Source: Thermoflexia bacterium (GTDB lineage: Bacteria; Chloroflexota; Anaerolineae; B4-G1; SLSP01). From it: a DNA stretch of 12,008 nucleotides. Below are positions 1-6,238 of the stretch, one piece after another. The notes under the pieces were generated by a model that was given only the letters and a program-made list of their open reading frames with translations, had not been told where the DNA came from and searched no databases. Within the stretch, counting starts at the first letter, position 1. Each line of letters begins with the position of its first letter. A program made the translations under genes and the position numbers. The stretch is from positions 1 through 12,008 of the forward strand of contig JAUWHU010000412.1 in the NCBI GenBank assembly GCA_030605705.1. The letters are read 5' to 3'.

Positions 1-3000
1 GACCAGGACCGCCAGCTCCGTGCCCATCCTTTTGTACCGGTCATCCACGTAGGCCTGGCCCAGCAGGTAGCCCCCGGCATCAATGGCACAACTGGTGACA
101 TATCCCACCACCTTGCCGCGCCGGTCCACGAGGCGATCCAACTGCGTGGCACGAGGCTGCCCCTTCTCCGGCACACGGAAGCGAATCACTCCCGCCTTGC
201 GCCGCGCCTCCCGTTCGATGAAGGCTTGACGCCCCACGAAGAACGGCTTGTAGGTCTTGATGTAGATTGGGAACCCGGCATCCGCCATCGTCAGGTTCAG
301 CGGCCCGGCCATCTCATGGCCGTAGAGCGGCAAGCCAGCCTCCAGCCGCAAGCTGTCACGCGCGGCCAGACCGCAAGGCTTGATCCCGAAGGGCTGCCCC
401 ACCGCCAACAGCGCCTTCCAGAAAGCGACCAGCCGGTCAGGATGGACGAAGAGCTCGTAGGCGACGCGCTCGCCGGTGTAACCGGTGCGGCTCACGATGA
501 TGTCGAAGCCCCCCAGCGTGACGTGCGTGATCCCGGCCCAGAGCAACCCGCGAACTTTGCGCAGATCCGCCTCGTCGCCGCCGAGCGCGAGCAGGATGTC
601 ACATGAAGCCGGCCCCTGCAGCGCCAGTTCGGCGCGCATATCCGCACCCACCGAAGGCGCGCGCAGGTCGCGCAGTTCCACGCCCCGGCCCTGGAACTTG
701 CCCCCGGGTCGCTGCGGATCAATCAGCACCTCGCCTTTGAGCACGGCGTTGACCCAGGCCCAGTCCTTATCGTTGTTCGAGGCGTTGACGACGACTAAGT
801 ATTTTTCGTCCGCCATCCGGTAGACCATCAGGTCATCTAAGGGAATGCCGTCCACGTCGAAGAAGGCGGCATACTGCGATTGCCCCACCTGCAAGGCAGT
901 GACATCGTTGACCATCACCAGGTTGAGGAAAGCTGCGGCCTCCGGCCCGGCGACGTCCCAGCAACCCATGTGGCTCACGTCGAAGAGGCCCGCCGCGTTG
1001 CGAACGGCCCGGTGTTCCTCCAGGTTGCCGGTGTACCAGACCGGCATGTTCCAGCCGCCAAAGGGCACCATGCGCGCGCCCATCTCGCGATGCGTCGCGT
1101 TCAGCAGGGTCATGCGCTCCGGCGCGTCCTCCGGCTCGCGCCACACGAACTGGGGTAAGGGGTCCCCCGCCGGTTCCTGGTGTGACCAGGCCCCGACGAA
1201 GTATGGTTTAGCGAAGGGGCCAGCTCCAGCCTGAAGCTCAGCCGGTGGAGCCGGAGCCTCACCCAAATCGCGTACCGCGTCCAAGAAGGGTAAACGCCCG
1301 TAGACATCATCCGTGGCGACGTAGCCATCCACCAGCGCGCGCAGCCAGGTCAGCACACGCGGGGCCTGTGCCGTGGGAATGTCGAGGAAGTATTTCTCGC
1401 GCGCCACGCGGGTGAGCAGCCCGGCGGCCAGCAACTCGCCGTTCGCCTCCAGCAACGTGATGGGGCGGGATTCACCGTCGGCCATCATCGCCGTATCGGA
1501 AGGAGTCAGCCAATCCACGAAATGTTTGGCGTGCCGTCCCGCCAGTTCCAGCCGCTCGTAGTCGCCATTCCCGGCGAGGGCAGCGTTGATGAAGTAGAAA
1601 TGGGGATAGCCGGTGGCCGTCCCTGTACCGTCGAAACGACCGGCCTCGGCGGCCAGCGCGGCCATGTCTAATTTCACCTTCTCCAGCACATCGAAATCCA
1701 CGCGGGCGCGGTAGTCACGGCGCGGCCTGCGCTTGGGCACAACGTAGGCCTGACTCGCCCGGAAAAGCTCCCCGATGGCCTGCGCGATGCGGGCCATTTC
1801 CGGCTCTTTCAGCCCCCGCTGGGTGACCCAGGGGGTCCCCAGGCGCACACCGGAAGGGTACGCGGCGGTAGTATCTCCGGGGATGGTGTTGCGATTGGCG
1901 ACGATCCCGGCGATATCTAAGATGCGAGCAGCGGGATCGCCCATCAGCGGCGTGCCATCCGGCCCCTTGAAGCCCTTGCAGTCAATGAGCACCATGTGAT
2001 TGTCGGTGCCGCCATAAGCCACGCGGACCCCTTCCTCCTCCAGAGCAGCGGCCAGCGCGCGGGCATTGGCGACGGTCTGGTACTGGAGCGACTTGAATTG
2101 CTCCGTCTGCGCCAGCTGCATCGCCACAGCGATTCCGGCGATGGATTCCATGTGCGGGCCGCCTTGCAGGCCGGGGAAGACGGCGCGGTCGAGATTGCGG
2201 TAGAGGTCGCGCCGGTGCGTGAGGATGACCGCGCCGCGTGGGCCATCGAGCGACTTGTGAGTCGTAAAACTCACCACATCGGCGATGCCCACCGGGCTGG
2301 CGATAACACCCGCCGCCACTAACCCAGCAGTGTGGGCAATGTCAGCCAGAAAGTACGCTCCCACCTCGTCGGCGATCTCGCGGAAGGTCTGCCAATTCAC
2401 CTCCAGGGGATAGGAGGTGTAACCGGCGATGATCAACTTGGGGTGGTGTTCCAGAGCCAGCGTGCGGATGGCGTCGTAGTCCAGCCGCTCTGTCTGCTCA
2501 TCAACGCCGTAATGCACGACGTTATAGGTCTTGCCGGAATAGGCGACTTTGCTGCCGTGGCTCAAGTGCCCGCCGACGTGCAGCGCAAGGCTCAACAGCG
2601 TATCGCCGGGCTGCAGCAGCGCGTACTGGATGGCGGTGTTGGCCGGCGCGCCGGAGAGCGACTGGACGTTGACGTAGAGTTTATCGGCGGGGATGCCGTT
2701 GGCGAAGACCTCAGCGATGCGGCGGCGGGCCAGCGATTCCAGGAGGTCCGCGTACTCGACTCCCTTGTAGTAGCGCGGGTCGCTGTAACGGCGATAATGT
2801 CCCAGTTCAGACTCGTAGTCGAGAATTGCCTCCCCTTTCATCTTGCGCGTGCGCTCATCGGGATAGCCTTCGGCGTAGATATGGGAGAAAACGGAAGAGA
2901 CCGCCTCGTGTACAGCGGCGGACGACAACGATTCCGAAGGGACCATGATCAGTTTACGAGTCTGGCGTTCCGCCTCGTAGCCGATCAGCGCGTGGATCTC

Positions 3001-3045
3001 AGGATCCAATTCTCTCAGGGGTTCATGGAAGAGAAAATCTTTCAT
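1..3045 (-). CDS. glyA-gcvT: Bifunctional serine hydroxymethyltransferase / aminomethyltransferase (GlyA-GcvT fusion), C-terminus cut by window edge
   Basis: One reading frame of 1015 codons runs from ATG at 3045 to the window edge; I checked every triplet and found no stop. Residues about 1-430 are a PLP-dependent SHMT (serine + THF to glycine + 5,10-methylene-THF): YAEGYP at 57-62, HGG-type loop, THKSLDGPRG with the Schiff-base lysine at K264, and RLGTP near the end. Residues about 645-1015 are a nearly full GcvT, the THF-dependent aminomethyltransferase of the glycine cleavage system: FGGWNMPVWY, LFDVSHMG, VNASNNDKD with the expected catalytic Asp at D761, YTGER, and RDSLRLEAGLPLYG. Only some 15-20 C-terminal residues should be missing. 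Residues about 431-644 belong to neither enzyme but contain a GcvT-like segment lacking the catalytic Asp. The start is supported by AAAGGAG six bases upstream. Both halves look catalytically intact; the joint role in one-carbon flux is inferred. Confidence 0.95.
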   Translation of the reverse strand, partial: MKDFLFHEPLRELDPEIHALIGYEAERQTRKLIMVPSESLSSAAVHEAVSSVFSHIYAEGYPDERTRKMKGEAILDYESELGHYRRYSDPRYYKGVEYADLLESLARRRIAEVFANGIPADKLYVNVQSLSGAPANTAIQYALLQPGDTLLSLALHVGGHLSHGSKVAYSGKTYNVVHYGVDEQTERLDYDAIRTLALEHHPKLIIAGYTSYPLEVNWQTFREIADEVGAYFLADIAHTAGLVAAGVIASPVGIADVVSFTTHKSLDGPRGAVILTHRRDLYRNLDRAVFPGLQGGPHMESIAGIAVAMQLAQTEQFKSLQYQTVANARALAAALEEEGVRVAYGGTDNHMVLIDCKGFKGPDGTPLMGDPAARILDIAGIVANRNTIPGDTTAAYPSGVRLGTPWVTQRGLKEPEMARIAQAIGELFRASQAYVVPKRRPRRDYRARVDFDVLEKVKLDMAALAAEAGRFDGTGTATGYPHFYFINAALAGNGDYERLELAGRHAKHFVDWLTPSDTAMMADGESRPITLLEANGELLAAGLLTRVAREKYFLDIPTAQAPRVLTWLRALVDGYVATDDVYGRLPFLDAVRDLGEAPAPPAELQAGAGPFAKPYFVGAWSHQEPAGDPLPQFVWREPEDAPERMTLLNATHREMGARMVPFGGWNMPVWYTGNLEEHRAVRNAAGLFDVSHMGCWDVAGPEAAAFLNLVMVNDVTALQVGQSQYAAFFDVDGIPLDDLMVYRMADEKYLVVVNASNNDKDWAWVNAVLKGEVLIDPQRPGGKFQGRGVELRDLRAPSVGADMRAELALQGPASCDILLALGGDEADLRKVRGLLWAGITHVTLGGFDIIVSRTGYTGERVAYELFVHPDRLVAFWKALLAVGQPFGIKPCGLAARDSLRLEAGLPLYGHEMAGPLNLTMADAGFPIYIKTYKPFFVGRQAFIEREARRKAGVIRFRVPEKGQPRATQLDRLVDRRGKVVGYVTSCAIDAGGYLLGQAYVDDRYKRMGTELAVLV

Positions 3046-3051
3046 AGCACA

Positions 3052-3058
3052 CTCCTTT
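3052..3058 (-). promoter_or_regulatory. Ribosome binding site of the glyA-gcvT fusion
   Basis: On the minus strand AAAGGAG lies six bases before the ATG at 3045. It is a near-ideal Shine-Dalgarno sequence and fixes the start of the fusion gene. Confidence 0.8.
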
Positions 3059-3113
3059 GGTGAAATTTTGTAATTCATCGGGTGGTTGGGTAATCGGGCA
3101 AGTCGTTATGCTA

Positions 3114-3142
3114 ACTATACGACCATCCGGCGAAAAACTCAA
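3114..3142 (-). promoter_or_regulatory. Putative sigma-70-type promoter of the glyA-gcvT fusion
   Basis: The minus strand shows TTGAGT (3142-3137), a 17-base spacer, then TATAGT (3119-3114). Spacing is optimal and both boxes are close to consensus. The 5' leader would be about 60 nt. I see no riboswitch-like fold in that leader; a glycine riboswitch would need more room. Confidence 0.55.
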
Positions 3143-3250
3143 GCGCTAATCGTATCCAAGTTAAACTCATTCGTCACCCTTTTTGAGTACCCGGTAAGCA
3201 CAGGTAGTCTCCCTCTTGAGTGTTGATGATCATGGAGGCGACAACTTAAA

Positions 3251-3313
3251 CCGCCAAGACACCAAGGCGCAAAGAAAACGCTGGAAAACTTGGCGTTCTT
3301 CGCGCCTTGGCGG
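3251..3313. repeat. Long imperfect palindrome (CCGCCAAG...CTTGGCGG)
   Basis: CCGCCAAG (3251-3258) is the exact reverse complement of CTTGGCGG (3306-3313), and CCAAGGCGC (3262-3270) is that of GCGCCTTGG (3302-3310). The inner AAGAAAACG and CGTTCTT arms also pair imperfectly. The whole 63 bases can fold into one long hairpin. Elements of this flavour (runs of 'CGCCAAG') are common between genes in some Chloroflexota as I recall. It is probably a dispersed miniature element rather than a terminator, because no gene ends nearby. Confidence 0.65.
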
Positions 3314-3475
3314 CAAGTTTTCCGCTTAACAAGGCTACCAACACTTTACAGGGACACTATCGGCAACCAGAAATTGCGAAAACCGGGTGATACTAACCAA
3401 AATACGACCTTTGTCCTATTGCACAATCCACCGTTTTCGTGTACAATAAAGATACTGGACGTTGGCAATTTTGCT

Positions 3476-3570
3476 CGTAGTAACAGGCGAGGCCAGAGCG
3501 ACTGAAGTCGCCACTACGCCCCCCATATTTTACGATTTCTTGGCTACCATATCGTAGCTGTAGGGGGGGG
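3476..3570. repeat. Compound palindromic intergenic element
   Basis: The left half is a palindrome: CGTAGT (3476-3481) pairs with ACTACG (3513-3518), and GGCGA (3486-3490) with TCGCC (3508-3512), with a small CGACT/AGTCG hairpin inside. The right half is a second hairpin: TACGAT (3531-3536) pairs with ATCGTA (3551-3556), flanked by a C6 run near 3519-3525 and a G8 run ending at 3570. GTAGT/ACTAC ends and GGCGA/TCGCC stems resemble the repeat family at 5391 and 8021, so it may be a diverged relative. Confidence 0.5.
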
Positions 3571-3964
3571 CAAAACTTACAAACTCCAGAAGGATAGATA
3601 AATTTATATCAAAAATAGCAGCATAGGGTGTATTAACAATCCACCAAAGGATGGAAGACGCTCCTCATCTCGCTAAGACTGCGGAGTTTTCGGGCATTGC
3701 CCTACCAGGAGTTGACCAAACTAATTTTAATGGGCAAGTACCTGCGGACTGGCAAGCGCCACCCGGTTTTTGGGGCCGTGGCAGCTTTCTGATAGCAGGC
3801 ATTGTATGGGACTTGAAGTTCCACACTCCTCATAATTACTGTGGTCAACTACCGGGCATGAACACGGTTGAATCCGGTCGGGGAAACCCACTCTCAATGA
3901 AGCTTCCTCAAAAACTTCCTTAGTCTAAACAGCGATACATCTTGCGTCAGAGGAACTAGTAACG
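3571..3964. other. Intergenic stretch upstream of the secreted-protein gene; no convincing gene
   Basis: The first part (3580-3640) is A/T-rich. An open frame on the plus strand (3651-3923, 90 codons) has no proper ribosome binding site (AAAGG directly abuts its ATG) and no recognisable domain. Its last residues (NTVESG, then SMK) vaguely recall the tails of TnpB-type transposon nucleases, too weak to call. AGAGGA at 3949-3954 is the ribosome binding site of the gene at 3965. No clear promoter was identified. Confidence 0.4.
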
Positions 3965-4960
3965 ATGAGATCAAACAACCTGTTTAACAAGTTGGGCTTG
4001 GCCCTGCTCGGTGCTCTCATAGCGGGACTTCTGCTGGTTCCGCAAGGAAACGCGCAGGGTGAAAAGGAGCCTTATCATTACTTCGAGGAAACAGGCCACA
4101 CTGTGCAAGGTGATTTTTTGGATTTCTTTGACACGCACGGGGGGCTGGAGACCTTCGGCTACCCCATCACAGAACCCTTTGTGGAGAATGGCCTGCGAGT
4201 ACAGTATTTCCAAAAAGCCCGCATTGAGGCGCATCCCGACAACCCCGATCCTTACAAAATACAGCTGGGGTTGCTGGGTGACGAACTCAAGTACAGACAG
4301 GCAAAGGTCTCCCGTCCACTGTTTCCCTCGCGCCGCCGCTTTTACTTCTCCGAGACGGGACACCTGGTCTCCTATGCTTTCCTGGATTACTTCAAAAAAC
4401 ACGGTGGCGTAGATATCTTTGGCTATCCCATCAGCGAAATGTACTACGAGCACGGGCGGATAGTCCAGTATTTTCAGCGCTTGAAGCTGGAATGGTACCC
4501 CGAGGATCGGACGACCCCAGTGCATATTGGGAATCTGGGAGAGGTCTACGTGAACGTTTACCGAGAACGTATTGACCCCGTGGCACTGCAACAAGTGGTG
4601 GACTCCGCCAGACCCCATACCCAGGTACCGGCGGTATCCTCCCATATCACGGGGATGCGAGTCACGGTCTCCTTGCGGTACTCGGTGATGGGGAAAAGAG
4701 GGACTCAAGTCGTATCGGTCCTCGTCACCGATAATAACGGTGATCCCTTGCCTGGCGCTGAAGTGAAGATTTTCCTGACGAGTTCCTCTGGACAGATTCT
4801 TGGCTCCAACACCGCACTATTGACCGACAGTCGTGGTTTTGTCAGAACGGACATCACGGTGACGGGGGGAAACACAGGGGAGCCAGTCATTGTCCGCGCT
4901 ACCGTGACCTATGGCTCGTTGATAAAATCAGGGGAGAATCTTTTCCTGATTTGGGAATAA
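3965..4960 (+). CDS. Secreted protein with two LGFP-like 'FGYPI' repeats and a C-terminal bacterial Ig-like domain
   Basis: The 331-residue product starts with a signal peptide: basic N-terminus, hydrophobic residues 10-25, and a likely cleavage after GNA (residue 30). Two tandem repeats follow, about 39-108 and 127-195. Each has the order F.ETGH.V, a FLDYF-like helix, HGG, FGYPI.E, a G.(R)VQYFQ strand, an E..P turn and LG.LG. They resemble LGFP-type repeats, linked in other proteins to cell-surface attachment, in a version I associate with Chloroflexota secreted proteins. Residues about 228-331 look like a Big_1/invasin-type beta-sandwich (VLVTDNNGDPLPGAEV, then SRGFVRTDITV). There is no sortase or membrane anchor, so the protein is probably exported or loosely wall-bound. 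It stands alone, upstream of a strong hairpin. Function beyond surface adhesion or matrix is unknown. Confidence 0.85.
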   Translation: MRSNNLFNKLGLALLGALIAGLLLVPQGNAQGEKEPYHYFEETGHTVQGDFLDFFDTHGGLETFGYPITEPFVENGLRVQYFQKARIEAHPDNPDPYKIQLGLLGDELKYRQAKVSRPLFPSRRRFYFSETGHLVSYAFLDYFKKHGGVDIFGYPISEMYYEHGRIVQYFQRLKLEWYPEDRTTPVHIGNLGEVYVNVYRERIDPVALQQVVDSARPHTQVPAVSSHITGMRVTVSLRYSVMGKRGTQVVSVLVTDNNGDPLPGAEVKIFLTSSSGQILGSNTALLTDSRGFVRTDITVTGGNTGEPVIVRATVTYGSLIKSGENLFLIWE

Positions 4961-4974
4961 GTGGTACTTGACCG

Positions 4975-5014
4975 ACAGAAACAGCGCGGGACAAAAAGCC
5001 CGCGCTGTTTCTGT
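4975..5014. terminator. Perfect 16-bp hairpin, probably a bidirectional terminator
   Basis: The arm 4975-4990 (ACAGAAACAGCGCGGG) is exactly complementary to 4999-5014 across an 8-base A-rich loop. It lies 15 bases after the plus-strand stop at 4960 and 24 bases after the minus-strand stop at 5038, so it can end both convergent transcripts. A classical downstream U-run is missing on either strand, which weakens a purely intrinsic mechanism. Confidence 0.75.
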
Positions 5015-5037
5015 TCAGAGAAGAATGTCGGCTACGG

Positions 5038-5214
5038 CTAATCCGTCTTAGTAAGATCTTCACCCCATCCTAAACGGGTCTTTAAGCGGATCAGCCAGGA
5101 TGCTTTGCGACGGGGACTTTCCCCCTCCGCACGGACGTGACGAATCCGGTCTATGGCGCGCCGCAACTTCTGTATCTTGACGACTCGGCCTTCTTGCGGT
5201 TTGGTATTTTTCAT
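5038..5214 (-). CDS. Small basic protein of 58 residues, unknown function
   Basis: The frame runs from ATG at 5214 to TAG at 5038. AGGAG sits eight bases upstream of the ATG, a good ribosome binding site. The product has about 17 Arg/Lys against 7 Asp/Glu and no hydrophobic segment long enough for a membrane helix. Residues 11-29 (VVKIQKLRRAIDRIRHVRA) could form an amphipathic basic helix, and a Trp-containing second helix is likely around 38-50 (WLIRLKTRLGWG). This would suit nucleic-acid or ribosome binding, but that is inference. It converges on the secreted-protein gene with a shared hairpin between them, and has a repeat cluster upstream. I do not recognise the family. The ribosome binding site and the organised downstream hairpin are the main reasons to believe it is real. 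Confidence 0.55.
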   Translation of the reverse strand: MKNTKPQEGRVVKIQKLRRAIDRIRHVRAEGESPRRKASWLIRLKTRLGWGEDLTKTD

Positions 5215-5318
5215 GAGCTGCTCCTCTCAGGCTAAAAATCTCTGATAGCTGTTCCGAAAATAACCCTTTCGTAGTGGCGGTTTCAGTCACTCCGAACAAC
5301 TAAAGACCGCGCCACGCC

Positions 5319-5374
5319 CCGTGACTCGGGGAACCACCAAGGTTCCCTCTACATTGCGGTAAATTTTTGTCCTT
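5319..5374. repeat. Structured repeat family, copy A (degenerate left half)
   Basis: This copy shares CCGTGACTCGGGGAACCACC-like sequence with the copies at 5391 and 8021, and CTACATTGCGG plus a following GTCCTTAG with the copy at 8021. GGGAACC (5329-5335) pairs with GGTTCCC (5341-5347). Its left GTAGTAGG arm is missing. The sequence just before it (from about 5269, CGTAGTGGCG, then CGCCAC at 5310-5315) may be a further diverged fragment. Confidence 0.65.
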
Positions 5375-5390
5375 AGCCGTGTGTCAACGG

Positions 5391-5446
5391 CTTGTAGTAG
5401 GCGATTTATCGCCGTGATTCGGGGAACCACAAGGTTCCCCCTACTA
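5391..5446. repeat. Structured repeat family, copy B (complete palindromic element)
   Basis: The outer arms are TAGTAGG (5395-5401) and CCCTACTA (5439-5446). Inside are two perfect hairpins: GGCGAT/ATCGCC (5400-5405 with 5408-5413, two-base loop) and GGGGAACC/GGTTCCCC (5421-5428 with 5433-5440, four-base loop). The element can therefore fold as a three-stem cloverleaf-like structure. Its right end overlaps the TAG stop codon (5444-5446) of the response regulator, and the inner hairpin could act as its terminator. Confidence 0.75.
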
Positions 5447-6238
5447 TTGGTCTGAATTCGAAGCAAACCTGTAACCAACCCCACGCACATTCAGAATATA
5501 ACGCGGATGTTCTGGAACCGGTTCCAGCTTGCTCCGCAGCCGGCGGATGTGAACCCTGATGATAGAACGCGCGCCCCAGGCATCCGCCTCGTAGCCCTGG
5601 GCGCAGCGCACCAGTTCCTGTGGCGTGCAAACCTCGTCCACGCGCTGCATCAAACACTCTAACAAGCGAAATTCTGTGGGAGTGAGCTCCAGCTGGCGAT
5701 CATCCAGCGTCACCAGATGTTTCGCGCGATCCACGATGGCGTTGCCGACCTGCAGGAAACGCTCCTCAGCGACCACGCTGGGAGCAGACGTTTCCCCGGC
5801 GGTGTCCAACAGCTCCTGGACGGTATCCTGGAGCCGCTCGACCAGGAGCCGGCGGCGGCGATCCCCCGCCAATTCCGAAAGCCCCCGGCGCACAGTACCC
5901 AGAATCTTCTCCACCGGACAGGGTTTCAGGAGATAATCATAAGCCCCCTTGCGCATGGCCTGAATAGCGGTATCTAACGTGCCATAACCGGTGATGAGAA
6001 TCGCGACAGCCTCCGGTCTATTCTGGTGCAGGGCATCCAACACCTTCAGCCCATCAATACCCGGCAGACGCAGGTCGAGGACAGCTAAATCCAATGGCGG
6101 CCCTTCCTGGATAAGCACTAACGCCTCCTCGCCGGAGGCCGCCAACGACACATGGTAACCTTCCAAACGCAGCACCTCACCCAGCGTGATGCGCTCGGCG
6201 GTTTCATCGTCAACGACAAGAATATGTGCCTTTGCCAT
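5444..6238 (-). CDS. Two-component response regulator (receiver plus OmpR-type winged helix)
   Basis: The 264-residue protein has an N-terminal receiver (about 4-120): acidic pair D10/D11, phospho-acceptor D55 in LDLRLPG, T83 in ITGYG and K105 in LLKP. The receiver style (GYGTLDTAIQAMRKGAYDYL) is that of NtrC/AtoC regulators, but no sigma-54 AAA domain follows. Instead, residues about 170-258 form an OmpR/PhoB winged helix: LTPTEFRLLECL, RVHIRRLRSKLE and YILNVRGVGYRF. A polar, charged stretch (about 120-165) links them. The start at 6238 is preferred over an in-frame ATG ten codons upstream, because AAGGAG lies five bases before it and its A is shared with the kinase stop (TGATG), indicating translational coupling. 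It is the obvious partner of the upstream kinase. The target genes are not evident. Confidence 0.93.
   Translation of the reverse strand: MAKAHILVVDDETAERITLGEVLRLEGYHVSLAASGEEALVLIQEGPPLDLAVLDLRLPGIDGLKVLDALHQNRPEAVAILITGYGTLDTAIQAMRKGAYDYLLKPCPVEKILGTVRRGLSELAGDRRRRLLVERLQDTVQELLDTAGETSAPSVVAEERFLQVGNAIVDRAKHLVTLDDRQLELTPTEFRLLECLMQRVDEVCTPQELVRCAQGYEADAWGARSIIRVHIRRLRSKLEPVPEHPRYILNVRGVGYRFASNSDQ

Noticed and set aside
2332..3063. Long plus-strand open frame (243 codons)
   Set aside because: It lies entirely antisense to the SHMT domain, whose protein signature is unambiguous; it is a shadow of high-GC coding DNA.
3651..3923. Open frame of 90 codons on the plus strand, with a tail faintly like TnpB C-termini
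   Set aside because: No usable ribosome binding site, no domain, and the tail resemblance covers only a few residues. No zinc-finger or RuvC-like motif is present, so it is not called as a gene or a transposon remnant.
3971..4708. Long minus-strand open frame (245 codons)
   Set aside because: It is antisense to the secreted repeat protein and has no recognisable domain or ribosome binding site.
5060..5299. Minus-strand open frame of 79 codons overlapping the 58-residue ORF in another frame
   Set aside because: It lacks a good ribosome binding site and its start lies inside a repeat-like segment; the 58-residue frame has AGGAG at the right distance.
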